Shown piece by piece: positions 27,341 through 36,640 of a stretch of 64,000 bases of DNA (its first letter is position 1; every line of letters begins with the position of its first letter). The notes beneath the pieces are model-generated. The model was not told the origin of the DNA. It worked only from the letters and a program-made list of their open reading frames with translations, and made no database searches. The DNA is from Candidatus Bipolaricaulota bacterium. GTDB lineage: Bacteria > Bipolaricaulota > Bipolaricaulia > Bipolaricaulales > Bipolaricaulaceae. The stretch covers positions 33,905-97,904 of the forward strand of contig JACIWK010000006.1 of the NCBI GenBank assembly GCA_014360985.1, in the 5' to 3' direction. Made by a program: the position numbers and the translations under genes.

Positions 27341-28525
27341 TCAGTTGTCCAGAAGTCGGCGCTCCCCCGAAATCTTCTGGATCGGGCCGATGTCCTGGGT
27401 CACCTCGACCGTGCCCAGGTACTCGCCCCCGCGGCCCCGCACGGGGAAGTAGCGGATGTAGACAAACCTCCCCCCGAAGGCGATCCAGAACTCGGCCACG
27501 TCGCGCCGGCCGGCCTTGAAGTCGGCAAGGATCCTCTCCACCACGTGGACGCTTTTCTGGGGGTGGCAGTCCTGGACCTTCCGGCCGAGCACGGCCTCGG
27601 TGCGGACGAAGATCCGATCCTTGGAGGCGCTGAAGTAGCGCACCCGGTCGTCCCGGTCCACAAACGTGATGTCGACGGGGAGCGTGTTGAGCACGGCCTC
27701 CAGCTCCTGGGGGGTGAACTCGCCGGTCGGGAACCGCAGCCGGAACTCGGGGGCCGGGATCGGCGCCGCAGCGGGAACCGGCGCGCCCGGCGCCGTAGGT
27801 GGCGGCGGTGCCGCGGGTGTGAAGCAGCAGTAGCCGATCTCGTCGAACTGGCGCCGGATCTCGGGCCACTCGCCCTCTGGAATGACGCGCAGCCCCGTTG
27901 GGAACAAGATCCGGTTCTCCTTGAGGAAGTGGCTGGCCAGGGTCTCGCTCAGGGCGAGGGCGGCCTCGGCGAGACCTTTCCCCGCCGGGGCCTCGTTGAC
28001 GACGGCTTTCTTCAGGTCGCGGATCCGGTCGTGCTCGGTCCACATCACCTTCGGCGGCTCGACGACCCCGTGGCGTTCGAGGTAGGGGAAGAGCACGTTC
28101 TCCTCCCGCAGGTAGTGGCTCTCGGACCTCACGAGGTGCTGGACCAGTTCCTCCAGTTCCTGCTTGTCCTCGGAGGTGTGTACCCCCTGCCGGGCGCGGG
28201 CGGCGAGCCGGTTCGCGAGCGCGAGCATCTCCCGGTGCTCGGCCATCAGGATGTGGAGAGGGTGCCAGGGCGGGGCCGAGATCTCCGCTCCCGCGAGGGA
28301 GTCCTCGAACAGGGCGAGGTGGAGGTCGCACAGCTTCGTGAGCTCCTCGCGCGGCAGTCCCTCGCGAACGAGCTCCTCCTCGATCTGGGCGATCTCCTGG
28401 GGGGACACGTTCCCCACCGCGTCGCGGAACGCCTCCTTGAGCCGTTGCGGGCTCTCCCCGGCATGCAACCGGTGCAGGATCCTCTTCAACGCTTCCTTTC
28501 GGGCGTTCCCCATCATCTCGCTCAT
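27341..28525 (-). CDS. DUF438 protein with hemerythrin-like and PAS domains
   Basis: MSEMMGNARKEALKRILHRLHAGESPQRLKEAFRDAV...; HPLHILMAEHREML, HYLREENVLFPYLERHG, MWTEHDRIRDL; C-terminal PAS. Confidence 0.88.
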   Translation of the reverse strand: MSEMMGNARKEALKRILHRLHAGESPQRLKEAFRDAVGNVSPQEIAQIEEELVREGLPREELTKLCDLHLALFEDSLAGAEISAPPWHPLHILMAEHREMLALANRLAARARQGVHTSEDKQELEELVQHLVRSESHYLREENVLFPYLERHGVVEPPKVMWTEHDRIRDLKKAVVNEAPAGKGLAEAALALSETLASHFLKENRILFPTGLRVIPEGEWPEIRRQFDEIGYCCFTPAAPPPPTAPGAPVPAAAPIPAPEFRLRFPTGEFTPQELEAVLNTLPVDITFVDRDDRVRYFSASKDRIFVRTEAVLGRKVQDCHPQKSVHVVERILADFKAGRRDVAEFWIAFGGRFVYIRYFPVRGRGGEYLGTVEVTQDIGPIQKISGERRLLDN

Positions 28526-28950
28526 CCCAACCTCCTTGTTGTCTTCTTGTTCACCCGTGCCGCCAACGAGGCAAAAGTGGTCTGCTCGAGAAACCGGATG
28601 ACCCGTTCTCGGAGGGGATCCCACACCGAAGCGAGTGGGCAGTCGGGCTTGCCTGGACACGGGTCCGGGTCGAACGGGCACTCCTGGAGCGCGGCGTTCC
28701 CCTCCGTGACGCGGATGATCTCCGCCAGGGAGATGGTGTCGGCGGGTCGGGCGAGAGAGATCCCCCCTCCCCGGCCCCGCGCGGAGGTGAGGATCTCAGC
28801 CCGCACCAGAGGAGGCACGAGCTTGGCCAGGTACGGCTCCGGAATCGACCCATCGCCGGCGAGATCGCGCACCGTGACCGGCCCGCCACCGGCTGCCGCA
28901 AGGCGGACGAGGGTCAGGATCGCGTACTTGCTCGACAGGGAGAACCTCAC
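28522..28950 (-). CDS. Rrf2-family transcriptional regulator with Cys-rich loop
   Basis: GTG start; VRFSLSSKYAILTLVRLAAAGGGPVTVRDLAGDGSIPEPYLAKLVPPLVRAEILTSARGRGGGISLARP; CPFDPDPCPGKPDCPL. Confidence 0.88.
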   Translation of the reverse strand: MRFSLSSKYAILTLVRLAAAGGGPVTVRDLAGDGSIPEPYLAKLVPPLVRAEILTSARGRGGGISLARPADTISLAEIIRVTEGNAALQECPFDPDPCPGKPDCPLASVWDPLRERVIRFLEQTTFASLAARVNKKTTRRLG

Positions 28951-29085
28951 CGCCCACCACCTGATAACAGGACCATTTTGTCGCATTATCCTAGCGGTCG
29001 GAGGTGCCCCTGTCAAGGTGCGTGCGCCGGTGACGAAGGGAATGCAACCTGGAACCGCAGAACCGCCAACCTGCAACCGCCGCAG

Positions 29086-29361
29086 CGGCCCGTGCGGGCC
29101 TCCGTCGGGGCCGGTTCGCCGGGCGCTCCGGGGGTCCGGGCTCAGGCCAAGGGATCCCCTATCACCCGCAGGGACCGGCTTACCGTTGCTCCCTTCCGGG
29201 CCTAGCGGGGTTCACCGGTGTGCGTCGCAGGGGGCTCGACCGTCATCGCCCGGGTGTCCCCGTCCGCTTCCGTCTCCCCTTCCTCTCGGGAGGCCCATGG
29301 GCTCCACCTAGAGCGGGTTGTGGATACAGGGGACCGCTAGCCCCCCACCTGCACGGGCCGA
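29086..29361 (-). ncRNA. ffs: Signal recognition particle RNA, long form with Alu domain
   Basis: Domain IV GTGAACCCCGCTAGGCCCGGAAGGGAGCAACGGTAAGC; Alu-type GGGGGGCTAGCGGTCCCCTGTATCCACAACCCGCTCTAG; closing ends CGGCCCGTGC / GCACGGGCCG. Confidence 0.93.
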
Positions 29362-29367
29362 GAGGAC

Positions 29368-29395
29368 AGTCTAAAGTCCCACGTCGGGAAGTCAA
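29368..29395 (-). promoter_or_regulatory. Probable SRP RNA promoter
   Basis: TTGACT - 16 nt - TAGACT on the minus strand, ending about 7 nt before the inferred RNA 5' end. Confidence 0.6.
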
Positions 29396-29406
29396 CACAC
29401 AACAAG

Positions 29407-29772
29407 CTATCGACCCTGGAGGTAGCGGATTGGGCCGAATAGGGCTTTCGACACCTCCTCCGCCAGCGCGGCAGCCCGTTCGAACTCATCGGCGGAGATG
29501 TACTTCTGATCCATGGCAAGATAGAGCAGACTTCGCACCTCAGCCGAAGAGCCCCCGGCGTTGAAGAGAAACTGGGTTAGTTCCTTATCCGATCGTCGCT
29601 CGAACCCCTCGGCGATGTTGGCCATGATCGATACGGCAGCCCGCCGCAACTGATCGCGGAGATTCGGGTCTGCCTCCACGGGCGGCGCACGGGTCAGGTT
29701 GTAGATCGTGCACACCAGTAGTCGGGCCTCCTGCCAGGCCTCGATTTCCTCGAACCGCTCGATCCGCCCCAC
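29407..29772 (-). CDS. Four-helix bundle protein (23S rRNA intervening-sequence protein family)
   Basis: RFEEIEAWQEARLLVCTIYNLT...LRDQLRRAAVSIMANIAEGFERRSDKELTQFLFNAGGSSAEVRSLLYLA. Confidence 0.9.
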   Translation of the reverse strand: MGRIERFEEIEAWQEARLLVCTIYNLTRAPPVEADPNLRDQLRRAAVSIMANIAEGFERRSDKELTQFLFNAGGSSAEVRSLLYLAMDQKYISADEFERAAALAEEVSKALFGPIRYLQGR

Positions 29773-29836
29773 GTTCCACCCGAGCTACTATCAACCGCCC
29801 AACCGGTAACCTGGAACGGTAGAACCGGTCTTCTGG

Positions 29837-29924
29837 CGGAGGGGGTGGGATTCGAACCCACGGCACCCTTTGGGGGTGCACCTGCTCTCCAGGCAGGTGG
29901 CTTCGGCCGCTCACCCACCCCTCC
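29837..29924 (-). tRNA. tRNA-Ser(GGA)
   Basis: GGAGGGGTGGGTGAGCGGCCGAAGCCACCTGCCTGGAGAGCAGGTGCACCCCCAAAGGGTGCCGTGGGTTCGAATCCCACCCCCTCCG. Confidence 0.95.
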
Positions 29925-29975
29925 ACGATCCCATTCTATGCGCCATTCCCAGGTACAGCAAAGGATCGAGATGCT

Positions 29976-30917
29976 CTACCCCGGGAGGAACCTCCCCACG
30001 CCCAGCCAGAGGAGGTACCCCACCACTCCCGCTCCGAGCGGGGTCAGAACCCACCCCGCGAAGATCGCGACGAGCTGCCGCACGTTCACCGCCGCCACGC
30101 CCTTCACAAGGCCAATCCCCACCACCGCCCCCACCACGGCCTGGGAGGCCGATACCGGGACCCCAATCAAACTGAACGCCTGGAGAACCGTAGCCTGCGC
30201 CGTCACCGCGAGGAGGGCCGGCCACGTCCCGAGGGAGACGAGCCGCTCCCCCACCGTCTCCATCACCGGTCGGGAGAACGTCAGCACCCCCAGGGCGATG
30301 CTCGCCCCTCCGACGAGCGCTGCCACCGGGACGGACAGAACCCCTGCCCCCACGTAGACACCGGTCACGTTCGCCACGTTGTTCGCTCCAAGCGCGTACG
30401 CGCCCCAGATCCCGATCACAATGATGCCCAACCGCATGGTCCGATCGTACCAAAGGAGTCCAGCCAACTTCCGCTCGACGAGGGGGCTCACGACCCGGTG
30501 CAGGACATACGCGATCGCGAGGGCAGCGACGGGCGAGGTGATCCAGGAAAGGACCACCCGCATGAGCACTCCCCACTCCACCTCCCGGCCCGTGGCGAGG
30601 GCCACCCCGAGGATCGCCCCCACCGCAGCTTGGGTGGTGGACACGGGGAGGCCACGCCAGGTCATGACGGTCACCGTGAGCCCAGCGGCGAGGGCTACGC
30701 AGAACGAACTGCGGAGGCCTTGGCTGGCGAGGGCAGTGTAGGTCGCCATCCCTGCCGCCCCGGAAAGGTACGCCCCGAGGAGCGCCGCAGTGGCGGTAAG
30801 ACAGACCGCCGTCCAGTACCTAACAGCACGCACAGCCACGCCCAGGCCAAACACGTTGGCCGCGTCGTTGGCCCCGAGAGACCAACCCATGAGCAGCGCC
30901 GGGAAGAGTGACCACAT
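29976..30917 (-). CDS. PiT-family inorganic phosphate transporter
   Basis: MGWSLGANDAANVFG and WGAYALGANNVANVTGV duplicated GANDxAN motifs; multiple TM segments. Confidence 0.93.
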   Translation of the reverse strand: MWSLFPALLMGWSLGANDAANVFGLGVAVRAVRYWTAVCLTATAALLGAYLSGAAGMATYTALASQGLRSSFCVALAAGLTVTVMTWRGLPVSTTQAAVGAILGVALATGREVEWGVLMRVVLSWITSPVAALAIAYVLHRVVSPLVERKLAGLLWYDRTMRLGIIVIGIWGAYALGANNVANVTGVYVGAGVLSVPVAALVGGASIALGVLTFSRPVMETVGERLVSLGTWPALLAVTAQATVLQAFSLIGVPVSASQAVVGAVVGIGLVKGVAAVNVRQLVAIFAGWVLTPLGAGVVGYLLWLGVGRFLPG

Positions 30918-31053
30918 CGCTCGAGACCCCCGAGTATGGGGGGCTTTATACGTCTATAGATGAGGGGGTGCAAGCCTGCGGGGGGCGAGCGCCGTCGTGA
31001 AGGGAGAGCAGCCGGTTCCGGCGGGGGCGCCCTCCGAGATACGGAAGACCTGG

Positions 31054-31127
31054 TACGCCCGGGAGGACTCGAACCTCCGGCCTGCGGTTTAGGAAACCGC
31101 TGCTCTATCCAGCTGAGCTACGGGCGC
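31054..31127 (-). tRNA. tRNA-Arg(CCT)
   Basis: GCGCCCGTAGCTCAGCTGGATAGAGCAGCGGTTTCCTAAACCGCAGGCCGGAGGTTCGAGTCCTCCCGGGCG. Confidence 0.95.
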
Positions 31128-31176
31128 ATGTCGACGGCTGCATCTTAGTGGGGCACCCGCTGGCCCCGCAAGTGCA

Positions 31177-34100
31177 CTACCGACCGCCACGGCGACGCTT
31201 GATCGCGTACAGGACTTCGTCTGCCCGGCGCAACAGGGTTTCGACCGTGGTTGGGCCGTCGTGCACCGGGTTCCACACCACGTGGCCCAGGCTGAGGCTC
31301 ACCACGGGACCCGGAACCTCGTCCACCGTGATTCCTGCGGTCTCCTCCTTCAGCCGGCGGAGGGCGTCCCCTCCCCCGTCTCCCGTCTCGGGGAGGACGA
31401 TCACGAACTCCTCCCCCCCGTAGCGGAACACGTAGTCTCCCGCCCGCACGCTCCCCCGGAGGACCTCCGCCACGCGGCGCAGTGCAGCGTCCCCCACCAG
31501 GTGCCCGTACCGGTCGTTCACAAGCTTGAAGTCATCGACGTCGGCCAAGATGAGGGTCAGCGGGTGCCCGTACCGCTTGGCGCGCTCGATCTCCCGCTGC
31601 AGGACCTCGGCCAGGAACCTCCGGTTGTAAAGACCGGTCAGGGGATCACGGATCGCCTGCTCGTGAAGTTCGTGCTCGACCTCGATCCGCCGAAGCGTGT
31701 CCCTGAGGTGCCCCGCCAGGGTCTCCGCGACAAGCACGTCGTCCGGACCGAACGCATCCCGCCTCTCGGAGACAGCCTGGAACACTCCCCGGTCTCCGAT
31801 CGGGCAAGAGAGAACGCTCCTGATTTCGGGGCGGACGGGCCGGGCAAAGGGGAAATCGTCGACATTGCCGCAGATCGTGCGGCCGCTCTCGAGCGTCCGC
31901 CATGCGACCCCTTCCCCGCGCGGTCGGGGAACGGCGTCCCCGCTCGTCGAGGCCATGGGGACGAGCCGATCACCTTCGACAAGGCCCACATTGCACGTCG
32001 AGAAGCCGAGGATCCGGCTCGCCTCACTCACGACGATCGCACAGGCCTGGTCGACGGAGCGACAGCCCTGAAGGCGCGACACGATCTCGTGCAGCCCAGC
32101 CAGTCGGTCTCCGAGCGCCTTCACCTGTGCGTGCCGCTCCAGACCCGCCATCGCCACAGCCAGCTCCGAGGCAACGATCTTCAACAGGTCTTGATCTTGG
32201 GGCGGGATCCCGTCCGCCCGAGGCGTTTGGACATCCAGCACCCCGAGCACCCTCTCCCCGATCGTGAGCGGGAGAGCGAGTTCACACCGGGTCTCAGGAA
32301 TCTCGTGCACGTAGCGCGGATCGGTTGCCACGTTGGGAACATACACCGGACCGCCAGACCGAAACGCTGCGACGGTGATCCCGTTTCCCGCGAGAGGCAG
32401 GCGAAGGCCCTCCATACCCGACAGATAGCCGTGCTCGGCAACGACGACGAGGTCGTCCCCCTCGCGTTCAAGGACCGCACAGGACCGATAGCCAAACAGC
32501 CTGTCCACCAGATCGAGCACAAGCGCGTAGAGCGCGCCACGGTCCGAAGCGAGCTTCATTCGCCGCGAGACATCCTCCACGTCGCGCAGCCTTCGTTCGA
32601 GCGCCACCAATTCCGTGTACGTGCGCGCGTTGCGGAGGGCCGTCGCCACCGCTGCCGACACCGTACGAAGAAGGCGTAGGTGCTTCTCAGCGTAGACACG
32701 GGGGGCGAAGCTCTGCACCGTCAGTACGCCCAGCACTTCGTTCTGGTAGAGGAGAGGAACGCCGAGCCAACTCCGCACGGCCTTGCCAACCTGCTGCGCC
32801 GCCGCCGGCAGCCTGTCCTTCTCCCGCTCGAAGTCGCCGATCAGCAGGGGTTCCTTGGTGGACGCGATCCAAGCGGTGAGGCTCTGCTGGGGATCGAGGG
32901 GCACCACGAGCTCGGGAAGCCGTTGTCCCTCCTCCACTGCGAACGCTAGTCGAAACTCGTTGCGGGCCTCATCCACGAGGGCAAGGGTGAACGCGTCGCA
33001 CGGGATGAGCTGCCTCACCTCCTCGTAGATGCGCTGGAACACCGCGCTCAGGTCAAGGCTCGTCCCGAGGGCAATGGACACCTCGTACAATCCCTGTAGA
33101 TCAGCGTTCACCGCACGGAGGTCCTTCTCGAGCATCGTCCGCCCGATTGCCGCGCCGAGCGCGCGCGCCGCGGCCTGGAGGGCCTCGACCTCGGACCTTG
33201 TCCACACGCGCTCGCGTCGGCATTCGTCGAACCCCAAGAACCCCCACCACCTCCTCGCCACGATGATCGGGACCGCAACGAGAGAGAGAATCCCCTGCGC
33301 AACGAGAACCGGCTGCTCCTCGGGCGGGAACTCCCGTACCAGACCATGGATGGCCTCCCCGCGGGAGAAGGCCTCGGCCCAGCGCGAGAATCCGATCTCG
33401 ACAAGCGGGAGACTCTGGAGAGCGGGATTCTCAATCTGGGGGGCAATCCCCGGCGCAACCCATTCGAACCGCTGGCTGACCCGGGGCTGTTCGCGTTCCC
33501 CGTCGTGCACCTGGAAGATGTAGACCCGACTTACGTCGGCTGCCTCCCCGAGCTGGGCCAACACCGTTGGGATCTCTCGGTCGAGCTCTCCGCCCCGCAG
33601 GAACCGCTCCGCGGCGAACGCCACCGCGCCCAGCACCGCATCCCGCCGGGCCGCCGCCTCCTCGGCCTCCACCCGCTCCGTGATATCGAGAATCGAAACG
33701 AGAACCCGATCGTAGGTCCGCTCATGCCCGGGCAGAACCCGCCACCCCAGGTGGATGTGGAGCGGCTTCCCATCTGCCGCTCGGTTGATCCCCTCCCCGT
33801 GGAACTCCGTCCTCCCCTCCCACATCGCCTGTAGCTCCGCGGCGAACAAGGGGTAGACCTCTTCCGGAATGAGCTCAGGAAGTCTCGCCAGGAGCTCCTC
33901 CTTGTCCCGGACCCGGTACAGGTCGAGCGTCGTTCGGTTCACGTCCTCCACCCGGACTAGGGCCAGGAGCTCCTGGATCAGATGGGGGTTCTCGCCCAGA
34001 AGGGCGGCGAGGTCGGTGACCCCGCGAGCCTTGAGGGACTCCAACTTCCGGGCCACCACGGAGAAATCCTCGATCCACAGGGAGACCGGGGATTGCTCAA

Positions 34101-35547
34101 ACAGCGCTCGGTACCGGGCCTCGCTTTCCTGAAGCGTTTCGTAGAGGAGCGCGTTCTCCAGGGCCACCCCGGCCTGGGCTGCCAGCAGATCCAGCACTGG
34201 AACGTACGGGGTGAGGTGAGCCGGGTGGCGGCTGTGAACGTAGAGGATTGCGCGGTGGCTCTTGCCGACGCGGATCGGCACCCCAACCAGGGAGCGGATC
34301 CCTCCCTTGACCAACACTGGACTGGCGCGGATGGGGCGGCCGGCCGTGGCTCGCACAGGAGGATCGGTCTTGCCGTCGGCGCGGATATCCTCGATGAGGA
34401 GGGGCTGTCCCGTGTCGAGGATCCAACGGGAGAACCCCTTGGGACGGACCCGTACCGGGATCGGCGGCGCCCCCCGGGGGTCGAACGACTCGACCAGAAC
34501 GCCCTTCGCGTCGAAAAGGAGGATGTTGGCGTGATCGGCCCTGGCGAGCTCCCGCGCGGCGGTGACGATGCTCTGCACCACCTCCTTGGAGTCAAGATGC
34601 CCGGCGATGGTAGGGGCAATCCGACTGAACGCTTCGAGCTGAGCGATCCGGTTCACCAGCTCCCCTTCGAGGTGCTTGCGGTCGGTGACGTCGCGGTTGA
34701 CGGACACGGTCGCCGGCTGCCCCCGGTACTCGATGAGCGACACGTGGCACTCCGTCCAGAACGTGCTCCCGTCCTTGCGGCGTTTCAGCTCGTCGAACGC
34801 CACGACCTCCCCGCGGAGCAGGCGCTCGTTGACCTCGGCGTAGGTGATGGCGGGCTCCTCGGCGGCGAGGTCGCGCATCACGTTCATCCGCAGGAGCTCC
34901 TCCCGCGCGTACCCGGTCTGCCTCTCGGCCGCGGGGTTGGCCTCGAGGATCGTCCCGTCGAGGGCGGTGATGTACACCGCGTCCGCCAGCCGCTCGAACA
35001 GAAACCGGAACAGCCGCTCCGATTCCGCGAGCCGTTCCTGGTTGCGGGCAGCGCGGACGGCGAGCGTGATCTCCTCCCACACAAGATCCAGGCGGGCGAA
35101 GTCGTCCTCGGAGAACGCGTCCGGATCCTCCCGGTTGTCGAGGTTGAGGTAGCCGATCACTTCACCGGAATCCGTGATCGGCAGCGTGAGGAAGACCTCC
35201 ACGGGCCCAACCGAGGCAAGGGCCGCCGCCAATTCCTTCCCCGGAAGTCTCCGGCTCAGGTCGTAGGGGCGACGCACGATCGCGGGCCGGTCGCGCGGCA
35301 GTTCCCGCTGGATGATCCGCTCCCGAGGGATCCGGATCGGGGCCAGGAGGTCCAAATCCCACCCCTCGGCGGCCACGTACTCAAACGCTCCGCTGTCCTC
35401 GTTCAACACAAGGAGGGTCCCGCTCTGGGCGCCCGGAACAATGGCGATCGCGTAGCGGAGAACGGTGCGGGCGACCTCGGCCAGGGTCTGACCGCGGTTG
35501 AGGTCGCGCAGGAACCGCAGCAAGGCTTCTGAGGGCTTCCCGCCCAT
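31177..35547 (-). CDS. Multi-GAF/PAS sensor diguanylate cyclase
   Basis: 1456 aa; several GAF and PAS domains; C-terminal RDPLTGLYNRRFL...ADVDDFKLVND..GD..VFRYGGEEF with RAGD (RxxD I-site-like) upstream. Confidence 0.9.
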   Translation of the reverse strand: MGGKPSEALLRFLRDLNRGQTLAEVARTVLRYAIAIVPGAQSGTLLVLNEDSGAFEYVAAEGWDLDLLAPIRIPRERIIQRELPRDRPAIVRRPYDLSRRLPGKELAAALASVGPVEVFLTLPITDSGEVIGYLNLDNREDPDAFSEDDFARLDLVWEEITLAVRAARNQERLAESERLFRFLFERLADAVYITALDGTILEANPAAERQTGYAREELLRMNVMRDLAAEEPAITYAEVNERLLRGEVVAFDELKRRKDGSTFWTECHVSLIEYRGQPATVSVNRDVTDRKHLEGELVNRIAQLEAFSRIAPTIAGHLDSKEVVQSIVTAARELARADHANILLFDAKGVLVESFDPRGAPPIPVRVRPKGFSRWILDTGQPLLIEDIRADGKTDPPVRATAGRPIRASPVLVKGGIRSLVGVPIRVGKSHRAILYVHSRHPAHLTPYVPVLDLLAAQAGVALENALLYETLQESEARYRALFEQSPVSLWIEDFSVVARKLESLKARGVTDLAALLGENPHLIQELLALVRVEDVNRTTLDLYRVRDKEELLARLPELIPEEVYPLFAAELQAMWEGRTEFHGEGINRAADGKPLHIHLGWRVLPGHERTYDRVLVSILDITERVEAEEAAARRDAVLGAVAFAAERFLRGGELDREIPTVLAQLGEAADVSRVYIFQVHDGEREQPRVSQRFEWVAPGIAPQIENPALQSLPLVEIGFSRWAEAFSRGEAIHGLVREFPPEEQPVLVAQGILSLVAVPIIVARRWWGFLGFDECRRERVWTRSEVEALQAAARALGAAIGRTMLEKDLRAVNADLQGLYEVSIALGTSLDLSAVFQRIYEEVRQLIPCDAFTLALVDEARNEFRLAFAVEEGQRLPELVVPLDPQQSLTAWIASTKEPLLIGDFEREKDRLPAAAQQVGKAVRSWLGVPLLYQNEVLGVLTVQSFAPRVYAEKHLRLLRTVSAAVATALRNARTYTELVALERRLRDVEDVSRRMKLASDRGALYALVLDLVDRLFGYRSCAVLEREGDDLVVVAEHGYLSGMEGLRLPLAGNGITVAAFRSGGPVYVPNVATDPRYVHEIPETRCELALPLTIGERVLGVLDVQTPRADGIPPQDQDLLKIVASELAVAMAGLERHAQVKALGDRLAGLHEIVSRLQGCRSVDQACAIVVSEASRILGFSTCNVGLVEGDRLVPMASTSGDAVPRPRGEGVAWRTLESGRTICGNVDDFPFARPVRPEIRSVLSCPIGDRGVFQAVSERRDAFGPDDVLVAETLAGHLRDTLRRIEVEHELHEQAIRDPLTGLYNRRFLAEVLQREIERAKRYGHPLTLILADVDDFKLVNDRYGHLVGDAALRRVAEVLRGSVRAGDYVFRYGGEEFVIVLPETGDGGGDALRRLKEETAGITVDEVPGPVVSLSLGHVVWNPVHDGPTTVETLLRRADEVLYAIKRRRGGR

Positions 35548-35611
35548 GTTCTCCTCCTACGCACATGATAGCCGGTATGGACGAGCCCGGGAAATGGGTG
35601 ACCGCAGCCCT

Positions 35612-36640
35612 TCAGCAGATGCGGGGAACGGGGTCGCCGAGGGGCATCTCCAGAAACCTCCGCCCACCGATGCCGGTAGCCAGAACCACCCGACCCGGAT
35701 ACTCGGCGATGGCTGTCCCGATGATCCGCGCCTCCTGCCCCAGCGGGTGCGCGCGGAGCAGCGAGAGGACCATCTCTGCGCGGTCGGCCGCCACGGCGAT
35801 GACCGCCCGGCCCTCACACGCGACATCGAGGGGGCTGATCCCGAGGAGGTCGGAGAGGGCTTTGGCCTCGGTGCGGACCGGGATCACGTCTTCCCTGACC
35901 TCGATCCCCACCTTGGCCTTGCGCGCCATCTCGTTGAGGGCCGCGGCGAGGCCGCCTCGGGTGGGATCCTTCATCGCCGTGATCCCGCCCGCGGCGAGAA
36001 CCGGGGCGAGGAGTGGCCACAGAGGGGCAACGTCGCTCGTGAGCTCGGTCTGGAGATGGAACCCCTCGCGGGCGGCGAGGAGGGCCATCCCGTGGTCCCC
36101 CACCGTCCCCGTGACGAGGATCGCGTCTCCCACTGCGAGGCCGGCGTCGGAGATCGCCCGCTCGGCGACGCCGATCCCTGTGGTGTTGATCATGATCCCA
36201 TCGAGCTCCCCTCGCCCCATGACCTTCGTGTCCCCGGCGACCAGGGGAAGGCCGAGGTCCGCAAGCTCCCGGGCCGCCGAGGTGAGAATCGTTTCCAGGT
36301 CTGCAAGCGGAAACCCTTCCTCGAGGAGGAGGGCCATCGTGATCGCCACTGGTTGAGCCCCCATCACCGCGAGGTCGTTCACCGTCCCGCACACGGCGAG
36401 CTTACCGATGTCGCCGCCCGGGAAGCGGAACGGCTTCACGGCGTGGTTGTCCGTGGTGACGACGAGGCGACCCGGGGGAAGGTCCACCACCGCCCCATCG
36501 TCGAGCTGGTCGAGCCCGATCGGCCCGGCGGCCCGCAGCCTAAACTTGGGCAGGACCCGTTCGGCGAGGAACTGCCCCATAAGCTCTCCCCCCGCCCCGT
36601 GAAGGGAGGTCACCCGATCCTCAGGGGGTCGGCCACTCAT
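35612..36640 (-). CDS. hypE: Hydrogenase maturation protein HypE
   Basis: DDGAVVDLPPGRLVVTTDNHAVKPFRFPGGDIGKLAVCGTVNDLAVMGA; C-terminal PRIC*. Confidence 0.95.
   Translation of the reverse strand: MSGRPPEDRVTSLHGAGGELMGQFLAERVLPKFRLRAAGPIGLDQLDDGAVVDLPPGRLVVTTDNHAVKPFRFPGGDIGKLAVCGTVNDLAVMGAQPVAITMALLLEEGFPLADLETILTSAARELADLGLPLVAGDTKVMGRGELDGIMINTTGIGVAERAISDAGLAVGDAILVTGTVGDHGMALLAAREGFHLQTELTSDVAPLWPLLAPVLAAGGITAMKDPTRGGLAAALNEMARKAKVGIEVREDVIPVRTEAKALSDLLGISPLDVACEGRAVIAVAADRAEMVLSLLRAHPLGQEARIIGTAIAEYPGRVVLATGIGGRRFLEMPLGDPVPRIC

Noticed and set aside
33982-35532. 516-aa plus-strand ORF opposite the GGDEF sensor gene
   Set aside because: Shadow ORF of the GAF/PAS protein on the minus strand
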